From assembly GCA_030403585.1 (NCBI GenBank), contig JAUEPE010000027.1:21950-85949 (forward strand): DNA of 64,000 nucleotides. The letters run 5' to 3'. The notes beneath the pieces are model-generated. The model was not told the DNA's origin. It saw only the letters and a list, made by a program, of their open reading frames with translations, and searched no databases. The position numbers and the translations under genes were made by a program. This stretch comes from Frankia sp. RB7 (GTDB lineage Bacteria > Pseudomonadota > Alphaproteobacteria > Rhizobiales > Xanthobacteraceae). Shown here piece after piece: positions 1 to 9,117 of the stretch. Position 1 is the first letter of the stretch. Each line of letters begins with the position of its first letter.

Positions 1-1
1 A

Positions 2-1645
2 CCGCTGGGGCAGGGCATCGCGACGGCCGTCGGCATGGCGCTCGCAGAGCGCATGGCCAATGCGCGGCATGGTGACAGCCTCGTCGATCACTTCACCTAT
101 GTGATCGCCGGCGATGGCTGCCTGATGGAAGGGATCAGCCAGGAGGCGATATCCCTCGCGGGTCACCTCCAGCTTGGCCGTCTGATCGTGTTGTTCGATG
201 ACAACAGCATCTCGATCGACGGACCGACGTCGCTCGCGACCTCGGATGACCAGCTGGCGCGCTTCGCTGCATCCGGCTGGTCGGTGCGCCGCGTCGACGG
301 GCACGATCCCGAGGCTGCTGCTCAGGCGATCGCAGAGGAGCGTGAGAGCGCAAAGCCCTCGTTGATCGCCTGCCGCACCATCATCGGTTATGGCGCGCCG
401 GACCGACAAGGTACCGAGAAGGCGCATGGCGCGCCGCTCGGCACCGAGCAGGCCGCGGCGGCGCGGCGGACGCTGGGCTGGGATTATCAGCCCTTCGTCG
501 TGCCAATCCCGATCCTGAAGGCGTGGCGGATGATTGGGCAGCGCGGTCAGGTGGATCGCCTCGCCTGGCTCGACCGCTACGAATGCGCGACGCCGGAGCA
601 GCGCGACCTGTTCATCGAGGGCAAGCCGCTTGCCCTGCCGAACGCCTATGCCCAGGCCTCGGCAAAGTTGCGCGAACGCTTTGCCACCGAGCGCCCGAAG
701 CTTGCGACGCGGCAGGCTTCACAACAGGTGCTCGACGGTATCGCGGGAACGATCCCCGGTCTTGTCGGCGGCTCTGCGGATCTGACACATTCGAATCTGA
801 CGCACGCCAAGGCGCAGGCGCCTGTCAGACGTGATGCTTTCGCCGGCGACTACATCCATTACGGCATTCGCGAGCACGGCATGGCGGCCGCGATGAACGG
901 CCTCGCGCTGCATGGCGGCTTTCTTCCCTATGGCGGCACGTTCCTCGCCTTCTCCGACTATAGCCGGCCGGCGATCCGCCTTGCGGCCCTGATGCGGCTG
1001 CGCGTCATCCACGTGATGACCCATGACTCCATTGGCCTCGGCGAGGATGGTCCGACGCATCAGCCGGTCGAGCATCTCGCCGCGCTCCGCGTCATTCCGA
1101 ACCTGCTCGTGTTCCGCCCTGCCGACGCAGTCGAGACGCTGGAAGCCTGGGATTGCGCGCTCGAGTCCGAAAATCGTCCCTCTGTGTTGTGCCTGTCGCG
1201 GCAGGCGCTGCCGACATTCCGCAGCGATGTGCGTGGCATGAACCGGGTCGCGCGCGGCGCCTATGTGATTGTCTCGCCCGATGGCGGACGCGACGTAACG
1301 CTGATGGCGACCGGCTCGGAAGTCTCGATCGCGCTGGACGCGGCGCGCTTGCTTGCAACAGAGCATGTCCGCGCCGCCGTCGTGTCGGCGCCGTGTTTCG
1401 CCCTGTTCGAAGAGCAACCGGACGATTATCGCGCCGCGGTTCTCGGCACGGCACCACGCGTCGGCATCGAGGCGGCCGTCGTCGGCGATTGGCATCGCTG
1501 GATCGGCGTTGAGGGCGAGTTCGTCGGCATGCGCGGCTTCGGTGCCTCGGCACCGGCTCCGGTGCTCTACCGCGAATTCGGCATCACCTCGCAAGGCGTC
1601 GCCGAAGCCGCCAGGCGGGCGATCGCCCACGCTCGCAAGCAATAA
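2..1645 (+). CDS. cbbT: Transketolase (5' end outside window)
   Basis: Thiamine-diphosphate transketolase of the Calvin cycle and pentose phosphate pathway, moving two-carbon ketol units between sugar phosphates in the cytoplasm. The reading frame is open from base 2 (PLGQGIATAVGMA, the usual transketolase stretch before the ThDP-binding motif), so the N-terminal ~110-120 residues lie outside the window. Visible are the ThDP-binding motif GDGCLMEGISQEA ending in DDNSISIDG, the pyrimidine-binding domain (YGGTFLAFSDY) and the C-terminal domain. It is the first visible gene of a cbb operon; the next gene starts 14 bp downstream. In known Bradyrhizobium operons cbbF and cbbP precede cbbT, but that cannot be checked here. 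Confidence 0.95.
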   Translation, partial: PLGQGIATAVGMALAERMANARHGDSLVDHFTYVIAGDGCLMEGISQEAISLAGHLQLGRLIVLFDDNSISIDGPTSLATSDDQLARFAASGWSVRRVDGHDPEAAAQAIAEERESAKPSLIACRTIIGYGAPDRQGTEKAHGAPLGTEQAAAARRTLGWDYQPFVVPIPILKAWRMIGQRGQVDRLAWLDRYECATPEQRDLFIEGKPLALPNAYAQASAKLRERFATERPKLATRQASQQVLDGIAGTIPGLVGGSADLTHSNLTHAKAQAPVRRDAFAGDYIHYGIREHGMAAAMNGLALHGGFLPYGGTFLAFSDYSRPAIRLAALMRLRVIHVMTHDSIGLGEDGPTHQPVEHLAALRVIPNLLVFRPADAVETLEAWDCALESENRPSVLCLSRQALPTFRSDVRGMNRVARGAYVIVSPDGGRDVTLMATGSEVSIALDAARLLATEHVRAAVVSAPCFALFEEQPDDYRAAVLGTAPRVGIEAAVVGDWHRWIGVEGEFVGMRGFGASAPAPVLYREFGITSQGVAEAARRAIAHARKQ

Positions 1646-1659
1646 CAGGAGGACTCTTC

Positions 1660-2745
1660 GTGGCCCGTATCACTCTTCGCCAATTGCTCGATCATGCCGC
1701 CAGCCATGGCTACGCGGTGCCGGCATTCAACATCAACAATATGGAGCAGGGCATCGCAATCATGCAGGCGGCGGCCGAGGTCGATGCGCCCGTCATCATC
1801 CAGGCCTCGCGCGGCGCGCGCAGCTATGCCGGCGATCTCATGCTCTCCCACATAATCGACGCGCTGGAACGGACCTATCCGGACATTCCGCTCTGCATGC
1901 ACCAGGACCACGGCAATGACGAAGCGACCTGCGCGTCGGCCATCGCCCATGGCTTCACCTCTGTGATGATGGACGGCTCGCTCAAGGCCGATGCCAAGAC
2001 GGCTGCCGACTACGACTACAACGTCGCGATCACGCGCCGTGTCGTCGATCTCGCGCACTGGGTGGGCGCCTCCGTCGAAGGCGAGCTCGGTGTGCTCGGC
2101 TCGCTCGAGCATGGCGGTGGCGAGCAGGAGGATGGCCACGGCGTCGAGGGCAAGGTTAGCCACGACCAGTTGCTGACCGATCCCGACCAGGCCGTCGACT
2201 TCGTTCGCGCGACAAAGGTCGATGCGCTCGCCATTGCGATGGGTACCTCGCACGGCGCCTACAAGTTCAGCCGCAAGCCGGACGGCGATATTTTGGCGAT
2301 GCGGGTGGTCGAGGAGATCCACCGCCGGCTGCCGAACACGCACCTCGTGATGCACGGTTCCTCGTCGGTGCCGCAGCCACTGCAAGACATGTTCAACCAG
2401 TTCGGCGGCGAGATGCCACAGACCTGGGGCGTGCCGGTCGAGGAGATTGTCCGCGGCATCAAGAGCGGCGTGCGCAAGGTCAATATCGATACCGACTGCA
2501 GGCTGGCGATGACCGCCGTCTTCCGAAAAGTTGCAGCGCAAGCGCCCTCAGAATTCGATCCGCGCAAATTCCTGAAGCCGGCCATGGACGCGATGCGCGA
2601 CCTCTGCCGCGAGAGGTTCGAGCAATTCGGCACGGCCGGGCATGCGAGCCGAATCAAAGTGATCCCCATGAGCGAGATGGCGCGGCGGTATCGCGCCGGC
2701 GACCTCGACCCGCGCATCGACGCCCGCGAGCCAGTCGCGGCCTGA
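1660..2745 (+). CDS. cbbA: Class II fructose-bisphosphate aldolase
   Basis: Zinc-dependent class II aldolase joining dihydroxyacetone phosphate with glyceraldehyde 3-phosphate (or erythrose 4-phosphate) in the Calvin cycle. It has 361 residues, normal for the CbbA/Fba type. The N-terminus ARITLRQLLDHAASHGYAVP and the metal-binding MHQDHGND are typical, as are the later HGSSSVP and the NIDTD segment near residue 275. The start is GTG at 1660, supported by AGGAGGA at about 1648-1654. It lies between cbbT and cbbL on the same strand with short gaps, so it is probably co-transcribed. Confidence 0.95.
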   Translation: MARITLRQLLDHAASHGYAVPAFNINNMEQGIAIMQAAAEVDAPVIIQASRGARSYAGDLMLSHIIDALERTYPDIPLCMHQDHGNDEATCASAIAHGFTSVMMDGSLKADAKTAADYDYNVAITRRVVDLAHWVGASVEGELGVLGSLEHGGGEQEDGHGVEGKVSHDQLLTDPDQAVDFVRATKVDALAIAMGTSHGAYKFSRKPDGDILAMRVVEEIHRRLPNTHLVMHGSSSVPQPLQDMFNQFGGEMPQTWGVPVEEIVRGIKSGVRKVNIDTDCRLAMTAVFRKVAAQAPSEFDPRKFLKPAMDAMRDLCRERFEQFGTAGHASRIKVIPMSEMARRYRAGDLDPRIDAREPVAA

Positions 2746-2792
2746 GCCAATACAGAGAGCAGAGAAACGAAAAACGCCCTAAGGAGGCTAAC

Positions 2793-4253
2793 ATGAACCT
2801 ACACACCGGCACAGTCCGCGGCAAAGAGCGCTATCGCTCGGGCACGATGGAATACGCGCGCATGGGCTATTGGGAGCCCGACTATGTGCCGAAAGACACC
2901 GACGTCATCGCGCTGTTTCGCGTGACACCGCAGGAGGGCGTCGACCCGATCGAGGCGTCGGCCGCAGTCGCCGGCGAATCGTCGACCGCGACCTGGACGG
3001 TGGTGTGGACCGATCGGCTGACGGCTGCGGAGAAATATCGCGCCAAGTGCTACCGCGTCGATCCGGTCCCGGGCACGCCGGGCTCGTATTTCGCCTACAT
3101 CGCCTATGACCTCGATTTGTTCGAGCCGGGTTCGATCGCCAACCTCTCGGCCTCGATCATCGGCAACGTATTCGGCTTCAAGCCGCTCAAGGCATTGCGC
3201 CTGGAGGACATGCGTTTCCCGGTCGCCTATGTGAAGACATTCCAGGGACCTGCGACCGGAATCGTGGTCGAGCGCGAGCGGCTCGACAAGTTCGGCCGGC
3301 CGCTGCTCGGCGCAACGGTGAAGCCGAAGCTCGGTCTCTCCGGCCGCAACTACGGGCGCGTGGTCTACGAGGCGCTGAAGGGCGGGCTTGACTTCACCAA
3401 GGACGACGAGAACATCAATTCGCAGCCCTTCATGCACTGGCGCGATCGCTTCCTCTATTGCATGGAGGCGGTGAACCGTGCGCAGGCGGCATCCGGCGAG
3501 GTCAAGGGCACGTATCTGAACGTTACCGCGGGCACGATGGAGGACATGTACGAGAGAGCGGAATTCGCCAAGGAGCTCGGCTCGGTCATCGTCATGATCG
3601 ACCTCGTGATCGGCTACACCGCGATCCAGTCCATGGCGAAATGGGCGCGCCGCAACGACATGATCCTGCATCTGCACCGTGCCGGCCACTCGACCTATAC
3701 GCGGCAGAAGGGCCACGGCGTGTCGTTCCGCGTCATCGCGAAGTGGATGCGGCTGGCCGGCGTCGACCACATCCATGCCGGCACCGTGGTCGGCAAGCTC
3801 GAAGGCGATCCCAACACCACGCGCGGCTACTACGACGTCTGCCGCGAGGATTTCAATCCGACCAGGCTCGAGCATGGCCTGTTCTTCGACCAGTCCTGGG
3901 CGAGCCTGAACAAGATGATGCCGGTTGCCTCCGGCGGCATCCATGCCGGCCAGATGCACCAGCTGCTCAATCTGCTCGGCGAGGACGTCGTGCTGCAATT
4001 CGGCGGCGGCACCATCGGACATCCCATGGGCATTGCGGCCGGCGCGATCGCCAACCGCGTGGCGCTGGAAGCGATGATCCTCGCCCGCAACGAGGGCCGC
4101 GACTACGTCCAGGAAGGTCCGGAAATCCTGGCCAGAGCGGCCGAGACCTGTACGCCGTTGAAGGCTGCGCTCGAGGTCTGGAAGGACGTGAGCTTCAATT
4201 ATCAATCCACCGACACGCCGGACTTCGTGCCGACTGCGCTCGAAGCGGTTTGA
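2793..4253 (+). CDS. cbbL: RuBisCO large subunit, form I red-type (IC)
   Basis: Large subunit of ribulose-1,5-bisphosphate carboxylase/oxygenase, which fixes CO2 onto RuBP. It has 486 residues. Catalytic landmarks are intact: GATVKPKLGLSG (Lys177 and Lys179), GLDFTKDDEN (Lys203, the carbamylated lysine, with Asp205 and Glu206 binding Mg2+), HLHRAGHST and the flexible loop 6 GTVVGKLEG. The extended N-terminus (TGTVRGKERYRSGTMEYARMGYW) and the CbbX gene downstream mark it as red-type form IC. A strong ribosome-binding site, CTAAGGAGG, sits 7 bp before the ATG. The small subunit gene follows 10 bp later. Confidence 0.98.
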   Translation: MNLHTGTVRGKERYRSGTMEYARMGYWEPDYVPKDTDVIALFRVTPQEGVDPIEASAAVAGESSTATWTVVWTDRLTAAEKYRAKCYRVDPVPGTPGSYFAYIAYDLDLFEPGSIANLSASIIGNVFGFKPLKALRLEDMRFPVAYVKTFQGPATGIVVERERLDKFGRPLLGATVKPKLGLSGRNYGRVVYEALKGGLDFTKDDENINSQPFMHWRDRFLYCMEAVNRAQAASGEVKGTYLNVTAGTMEDMYERAEFAKELGSVIVMIDLVIGYTAIQSMAKWARRNDMILHLHRAGHSTYTRQKGHGVSFRVIAKWMRLAGVDHIHAGTVVGKLEGDPNTTRGYYDVCREDFNPTRLEHGLFFDQSWASLNKMMPVASGGIHAGQMHQLLNLLGEDVVLQFGGGTIGHPMGIAAGAIANRVALEAMILARNEGRDYVQEGPEILARAAETCTPLKAALEVWKDVSFNYQSTDTPDFVPTALEAV

Positions 4254-4263
4254 GGAGACCACC

Positions 4264-4671
4264 ATGAAAGTCACCCAGGGCTGCTTTTCGTTCCTGCCCG
4301 ATCTGACCGACGACCAGATCACCAAGCAGGTGCAGTACTGCCTCGCCAATGGCTGGGCGGTGAACATCGAGTTCACCGACGAGCCGCATCCCCGCAACAC
4401 TTATTGGGAGATGTGGGGCCTGCCGATGTTCGATCTTCAGGATGCCGCCGGCGTGATGATGGAGCTCGCCGAGTGCCGCAGGGTCTACGGCGACCGCTAC
4501 ATTCGCGTCAGCGGCTTCGATTCCACTCATGGCTGGGAGTCGGTGCGGATCTCCTTCATGGTCAACAGGCCGCCGCAGGAGGTCGAGTACGAGCTGGTGC
4601 GGCAGGAGGTAGGCGGGCGCGCAATCCGGTACAGCACCGTACGAAAGCAGGCCGCGCACGCCTCGACATAG
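4264..4671 (+). CDS. cbbS: RuBisCO small subunit, form IC
   Basis: Small subunit that caps the L8S8 RuBisCO complex. It has 135 residues, starts MKVTQGCFSFLPDLTD and carries the conserved ANGWAVNIEFTDEPHPRNTYWEMWGLPMF region in its first 60 residues. The C-terminal extension (RPPQEVEYELVRQEVGGRAIRY) is typical of red-type small subunits, where it forms a beta-hairpin in the central pore. It follows cbbL after 10 bp and is surely translated from the same mRNA. Confidence 0.97.
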   Translation: MKVTQGCFSFLPDLTDDQITKQVQYCLANGWAVNIEFTDEPHPRNTYWEMWGLPMFDLQDAAGVMMELAECRRVYGDRYIRVSGFDSTHGWESVRISFMVNRPPQEVEYELVRQEVGGRAIRYSTVRKQAAHAST

Positions 4672-4723
4672 TCAACCGTCTCCGCGTGGAGCCTCCCTGC
4701 TCCAGATCCTTGGCGGACCACTG

Positions 4724-4747
4724 CTTCGCCGCCGCCCCGCGGCGAAG
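4724..4747 (+). other. Intra-operon hairpin between cbbS and cbbX
   Basis: A 9-bp perfect inverted repeat (arms CTTCGCCGC and GCGGCGAAG, 6-nt loop) ends 20 bp before the cbbX start. No run of T follows, so it is not a classical terminator. A plausible role is mRNA processing or stabilisation of the 3' end of cbbLS, giving more RuBisCO than activase. That role is inference. Confidence 0.5.
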
Positions 4748-4767
4748 CTTTCATATTCGAGGCGTCG

Positions 4768-5688
4768 ATGCTTGATGTGCCTGATACCAACACCGAGACC
4801 GCGTTCGACCTCCGCAAGGAAGCCGAATCTGCCGGGATCGTCGCAACATTGCAACAGCTCGACCAGGAGCTGATTGGCCTCCGGCCGGTCAAGGACCGCG
4901 TGCGCCAGATCGCCTCGCTGCTCTTGATCGAGCGCATCCGGCAGCGTGCGGGGTTGGCCTCCGCGCCGCCCACGCTGCACATGTCGTTCACCGGAAATCC
5001 CGGCACCGGCAAGACCACCGTGGCGCTACGCATGGCAAAAATTCTGCACGGGCTCGGCTTCGTGCGGCGTGGGCAGGTGATTTCGGTGACGCGCGACGAT
5101 CTCGTCGGTCAGTATATCGGTCATACCGCGCCGAAGACGAAGGAGATATTGAAGAAGGCGATGGGCGGCGTGCTCTTCATCGACGAGGCCTATTATCTGC
5201 ACCGGCCCGACAACGAGCGCGACTACGGCCAGGAGGCGATCGAGATCCTGCTCCAGGTCATGGAGAACCAGCGCGAGGACCTCGTGGTGATCATGGCCGG
5301 CTACGGCGAGCGGATGACGAGCTTCTTTTCCTCCAATCCCGGCTTCCGCTCGCGTATCGCCCATCACATCGACTTCCCGGACTATGCGGAAGACGAACTG
5401 CTCGTCATCGCCGAGCTGATGCTGAGGGAGCGCGGCTATCGCTTTTCGGCGGCGGCGCGCGAGGCCTTCGAGAAGTACATCGCGCTGCGCCGCACCCAGC
5501 CGTTTTTCTCCAATGCGCGCTCGATCCGCAACGCGGTCGATCGCATCCGCCTGCGGCAGGCCGATCGCCTGGTGTCCGATCTCGACCGCATGCTCGATGT
5601 CGCCGACCTCGAAACCATCGATCCGGCGGATATCCTGGCGAGCCGCGTCTTCAGCGGCGGAGCCGATGTGCGGAGTGCAAAGCCATGA
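4768..5688 (+). CDS. cbbX: Red-type RuBisCO activase CbbX (AAA+)
   Basis: AAA+ ATPase that remodels inhibited red-type RuBisCO by pulling on the C-terminus of the large subunit. It has 306 residues. The Walker A motif GNPGTGKTT is at residues 76-84, Walker B GGVLFIDEAYYL at about 136-147, and the arginine-rich C-terminal lid follows (SIRNAVDRIRLRQADR). It lies directly downstream of cbbLS, as expected for form IC operons. Its stop overlaps the start of cbbE (ATGA), implying translational coupling. Confidence 0.97.
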   Translation: MLDVPDTNTETAFDLRKEAESAGIVATLQQLDQELIGLRPVKDRVRQIASLLLIERIRQRAGLASAPPTLHMSFTGNPGTGKTTVALRMAKILHGLGFVRRGQVISVTRDDLVGQYIGHTAPKTKEILKKAMGGVLFIDEAYYLHRPDNERDYGQEAIEILLQVMENQREDLVVIMAGYGERMTSFFSSNPGFRSRIAHHIDFPDYAEDELLVIAELMLRERGYRFSAAAREAFEKYIALRRTQPFFSNARSIRNAVDRIRLRQADRLVSDLDRMLDVADLETIDPADILASRVFSGGADVRSAKP

Positions 5689-6422
5689 CCAGAGAAATCC
5701 TTATTGCGCCCTCGATCCTGGCGGCGGATTTCGCGCGCCTCGGCGAAGAGATCGCGGCGATCGACGCGGCCGGCGCCGACTGGATCCATTGCGACGTCAT
5801 GGACGGTCACTTCGTGCCGAACATCAGTTTTGGCGCGGATGTCATCAAGGCGATCCGGCCGGTGACGAAGAAGGTCTTTGGCGTGCATCTGATGATCGCG
5901 CCTGTCGATCCCTATCTGGAGGCGTTCGCGAAGGCCGGGGCCGATGTCATCACAATCCATGCCGAGGCCGGCCCGCATCTCGACCGTTCGCTCCAGGCGA
6001 TCCGCGCGCTCGGCAAGAAGGCCGGCGTCAGCCTGTGTCCGGCGACGCCCGAGAGCGCGATCGAATATGTGCTCGATCGTCTTGATCTCGTGCTGGTGAT
6101 GACGGTCAACCCCGGCTTCGGCGGCCAGTCCTTCCTCGAATCCCAGCTCGAAAAGATCGCGCGCATTCGAGGCATGATCGGCGAGCGGCCGATCCGGCTC
6201 GAGGTTGATGGTGGCGTCACGCGTGACAATGCCGCTGCTGTTGCCGCTGCTGGTGCTGACACACTCGTTGCAGGTTCCGCCGTGTTCCGAGGCGGGAACA
6301 GTGCCGATTATGCCGTCAATATCGCGGCCATTCGTGTGGCCGCAGAGACCGGCCGGGTTCGAAAACCGCAGGACAATTCCGCGCCGCCGATGCGTGCGGG
6401 AGAAGGCGTGCGCATCCGGTAG
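5685..6422 (+). CDS. cbbE: Ribulose-phosphate 3-epimerase
   Basis: Interconverts ribulose 5-phosphate and xylulose 5-phosphate. It has 245 residues, about 20 longer than most Rpe proteins because of a short C-terminal tail. TIM-barrel motifs are intact: APSILAADFARLGEE, HCDVMDGHFVPNIS, VHLMI, MTVNPGFGGQ and LEVDGGV. The start overlaps the cbbX stop by 4 bp. It is the last visible gene of the cbb operon (T-A-L-S-X-E order), and the next gene begins 266 bp away. The same family also serves the pentose phosphate pathway. Confidence 0.96.
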   Translation: MTREILIAPSILAADFARLGEEIAAIDAAGADWIHCDVMDGHFVPNISFGADVIKAIRPVTKKVFGVHLMIAPVDPYLEAFAKAGADVITIHAEAGPHLDRSLQAIRALGKKAGVSLCPATPESAIEYVLDRLDLVLVMTVNPGFGGQSFLESQLEKIARIRGMIGERPIRLEVDGGVTRDNAAAVAAAGADTLVAGSAVFRGGNSADYAVNIAAIRVAAETGRVRKPQDNSAPPMRAGEGVRIR

Positions 6423-6688
6423 ACTACGGTAAGCCAACGCGACGAAGACATCGCAGTGCCGGTTGTGCCAAGGCGTGTCACAATTCTCCGGTGTTCTACG
6501 GGGGATGGCGTACAAAGCAACAGTCGTTTTCAGGCCAGGGTAACCAACGCGTCCAAGACAAAGGCGCGATTAACGCCCGCGCAATGCTATGCGTCGCAAC
6601 CTGCGGTTCAGGAATGCCAAGAGAGCGTGGGGATGCGGATCGAAGACTCTTGCGGGCATGAAGCCCGCACGCGGCGTGGAGCGATGGT

Positions 6689-8545
6689 GTGAGTATGCAT
6701 CGCTTGTTCGCCGAGCAGCTTCGCTGCGCCACGGACGCGTCCGGACAGCTCGACCTCGCCAAGTTGGGCGAGCTCGTCAGCGCGGCCTACGAGGCTAGCG
6801 ACCGCGAGCGTCAGCGAACCATCGAGGGGAAGGCCCAGTCGCCTGATGGGGTCGAGCAGGACCTGCTGCGGACCCAGGAATTCCTCGACACCATCGTCGA
6901 GAACATTCCGATTGCCGTGTTTGCAAAATGCGCCAAGGATTCCCGTTACATTCTCCTCAACCGCGCCGGCGAGGACTATTATGGCCTGCCGCGCGAGCAG
7001 ATGCTGGGCAGGACTCCGGAGGAAATCTTCCCGGCCGACGTCGCCCGTATGGTCAGCGAGCAGGATCGCAAGGTCGTTGCCAGTGGAATGCCGATGTTCC
7101 TCGAGGAGCATCTGATCGAGGTCGGCGTGAAGGGCCATGACCGTGTCATCAATTCGCGCAAGATGCTGATCACGGACGGCGCCGGCGACCCGCAATATCT
7201 GGTTGGCGTGATCGAGGACGTGACCGAGCGCGTCAACACCCAGGAGCGCATCAGCCACCTTGCCCGTCATGACGCGCTCACAGATCTGCCGAACCGCAGC
7301 GCATTCAATGCGGCGCTGGGCGAGCGGCTGGAGCGGGCGCAGCAAGCGTCGGCCGGTTTTGCGGTGCTCAGCCTCGATCTCGATCGCTTCAAGGACGTCA
7401 ACGACGTCTTCGGCCATCCCGTCGGCGACATGATGATGCGTGCGGCGGCCGAGCGGATCGCCGTGGAAGCCGATGGTGCCTTCGTCGCCCGCATCGGCGG
7501 CGACGAGTTCATGATCCTGATGCCAGACGATGTCTGTCGTGAAGAGGTGCTTGCGATCGGCGAACGGCTGGTCGAGGCGATCGGCAACGAGCTCGAGGTT
7601 GACGACTATCTCCCCCATGTCGGCCTCAGCGTCGGCATCGCGCTCTATCCCAATGACGGCGTGGATGCGGCAACGCTGCTCGCCAATGCCGACTCCGCGC
7701 TGTATCGCGCCAAGCGCGAGGGCCGGGGCAGGGTGTGCTTCTTCGAATCCGAGATGGACCGGGAGCTGCGCGACCGCAGGCTGCTGTTGCACGATCTGCG
7801 GCAGGGCGTCGAGCAGAACCAGCTCCTGGTCTATTTCCAGCCGCAGGCGCGGATGGACGGCGAGATCATCGGCTTCGAGGCCCTGGTGCGCTGGAATCAT
7901 CCGACCCGCGGCATCGTGTCGCCCGACCAGTTCATCCCGCTCGCCGAAGAGAACGGGCTGATCATCCAGATCGGCGAATGGGTGTTGCGCGAGGCCTGCC
8001 GCGAGGCGGCCTCGTGGCCGCGGCCGTTGCAGGTTGCGGTCAATTTGTCGCCGGTCCAGTTCCAGGCCGGCGACCTCGAACGGTCGATCCACCAGATCCT
8101 GCTAGAGACGGGGCTCTCGCCGACGCGGCTCGAGGTCGAGATCACCGAGGGCTTGCTGATCGGCGATTTCACCCGCGCGCTCAATCTGCTGCGGCGGCTG
8201 AAGGCGCTCGGCATCCGCATCGCAATGGACGATTTCGGCACAGGATACTCATCGCTGTCCTATCTCCAGTCGTTCCCGTTCGACAAGATCAAGATCGACC
8301 GCAGCTTCATCTCCAACCTTGAGGGGACGCCGCAATCGACCGAGATCGTCCGCGCGGTCCTGAGCCTCGCGCATGCCCTGCATATGCCGGTTGTTGCGGA
8401 AGGGGTGGAGACGGAGGCGCAGCGCGCCTTCCTGCAAGGCGAGGCCTGCGAGGAGATGCAGGGCTATCTGATCGGCCGGCCCGAACCGATCGAACATTAT
8501 TTCGATTTGATCGGCGTCAACGTCGAACGCCGCCGCTACGCCTGA
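6689..8545 (+). CDS. PAS-GGDEF-EAL cyclic-di-GMP protein
   Basis: Predicted cytoplasmic c-di-GMP turnover protein of 618 residues. A PAS domain at about residues 65-185 (FLDTIVENIPIAVFAKC) is followed by a diguanylate cyclase domain with RIGGDEF near residue 270. Next is an EAL phosphodiesterase with GFEALVRWNHP near 395, EVEITEGLL, MDDFGTGYSS near 512, KIDRSF and AEGVET. Catalytic motifs of both enzymes look complete. The RxxD inhibitory site normally five residues before GGDEF is absent, so product inhibition may be missing. GTG at 6689 has GGAG at good spacing; ATG at 6695 is the alternative. No transmembrane segment is visible. It stands alone downstream of the cbb operon. Confidence 0.92.
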   Translation: MSMHRLFAEQLRCATDASGQLDLAKLGELVSAAYEASDRERQRTIEGKAQSPDGVEQDLLRTQEFLDTIVENIPIAVFAKCAKDSRYILLNRAGEDYYGLPREQMLGRTPEEIFPADVARMVSEQDRKVVASGMPMFLEEHLIEVGVKGHDRVINSRKMLITDGAGDPQYLVGVIEDVTERVNTQERISHLARHDALTDLPNRSAFNAALGERLERAQQASAGFAVLSLDLDRFKDVNDVFGHPVGDMMMRAAAERIAVEADGAFVARIGGDEFMILMPDDVCREEVLAIGERLVEAIGNELEVDDYLPHVGLSVGIALYPNDGVDAATLLANADSALYRAKREGRGRVCFFESEMDRELRDRRLLLHDLRQGVEQNQLLVYFQPQARMDGEIIGFEALVRWNHPTRGIVSPDQFIPLAEENGLIIQIGEWVLREACREAASWPRPLQVAVNLSPVQFQAGDLERSIHQILLETGLSPTRLEVEITEGLLIGDFTRALNLLRRLKALGIRIAMDDFGTGYSSLSYLQSFPFDKIKIDRSFISNLEGTPQSTEIVRAVLSLAHALHMPVVAEGVETEAQRAFLQGEACEEMQGYLIGRPEPIEHYFDLIGVNVERRRYA

Positions 8546-8721
8546 GCCCATTGCGAGTTCCGGGCTCGGGTTCGCCCGATAGGAACCAATATGCGTCTGC
8601 AGGTTTCCCTAGAGTTAACCAAGGTCAAGCCGGCTGTGCGCGCAGAAAATGTTTTGCACAACCGCCATCGGCGTGACGCAAATCAGGGTAATAAGCCCGT
8701 GTGAATGCGAGGGAGGGTCTC

Positions 8722-8934
8722 ATGGAGAACGTACGTCGCTACCGCGCGTTGGCGTCCCTCTGTCGCCAGCAGGCGGCCTATCGGCCGCTCCAGAACTGGC
8801 AGCTGCTCGGTCAGGCCGAACATTTCGAATATCTCGCCGAGATCGCGCTGAAGGCGCATTTCGACGCGTGCAATGCGCAACGCGAAGAGGACGCCATCGC
8901 CGCCGCGGCATGGGAGCGACCCGCCGCGGCGTGA
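8722..8934 (+). CDS. Small hypothetical protein (70 aa)
   Basis: Not assigned to a named family. It is a 70-residue protein starting MENVRRYRALASLCRQQAAY, mostly helical and Ala/Gln/Glu-rich, with no signal peptide or membrane segment. The ATG at 8722 is preceded by GAGGGAGGG, which is why it is preferred over the in-frame GTG at 8701. Related small alpha-helical proteins are frequent in Bradyrhizobium. The motif RYR.LASLCRQQAA...P...W.LL..AE....LAE resembles other short proteins of that genus (from memory, not searched). Confidence 0.7.
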   Translation: MENVRRYRALASLCRQQAAYRPLQNWQLLGQAEHFEYLAEIALKAHFDACNAQREEDAIAAAAWERPAAA

Positions 8935-9070
8935 AGCGATCCTCAAAGGACTGCTCGCCGGGCTTTCGTTGCGCAGTGCGATGTTCGTTTTGAGAATCAG
9001 GACTGCGGCCGGCGGCCGCGCTTACTTTGCCAAGATTTAATCGCGTGGACGGGACGCCGTAAGGTGACGA

Positions 9071-9110
9071 TGTCCATGTTGGGTGCAAGGCGACTTACCC
9101 AACATGGACA
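9071..9110 (+). repeat. 14-bp perfect inverted repeat at the protease start
   Basis: Arms 9071-9084 (TGTCCATGTTGGGT) and 9097-9110 (ACCCAACATGGACA) are exact reverse complements separated by 12 nt. The right arm ends 7 nt before the preferred ATG of the Do-type protease. In RNA this is a very stable hairpin covering the translation start region; in DNA it is a dyad operator candidate. The only AAGG-like sequence near the ATG sits in the loop. Confidence 0.75.
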
Positions 9111-9117
9111 TTCCGAC

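Noticed and set aside
6456..6692. A 78-codon plus-strand frame ending at the start of the GGDEF-EAL gene
   Set aside because: No family signal, low-complexity Arg/Thr-rich product and no clear ribosome-binding site; more likely untranslated leader.
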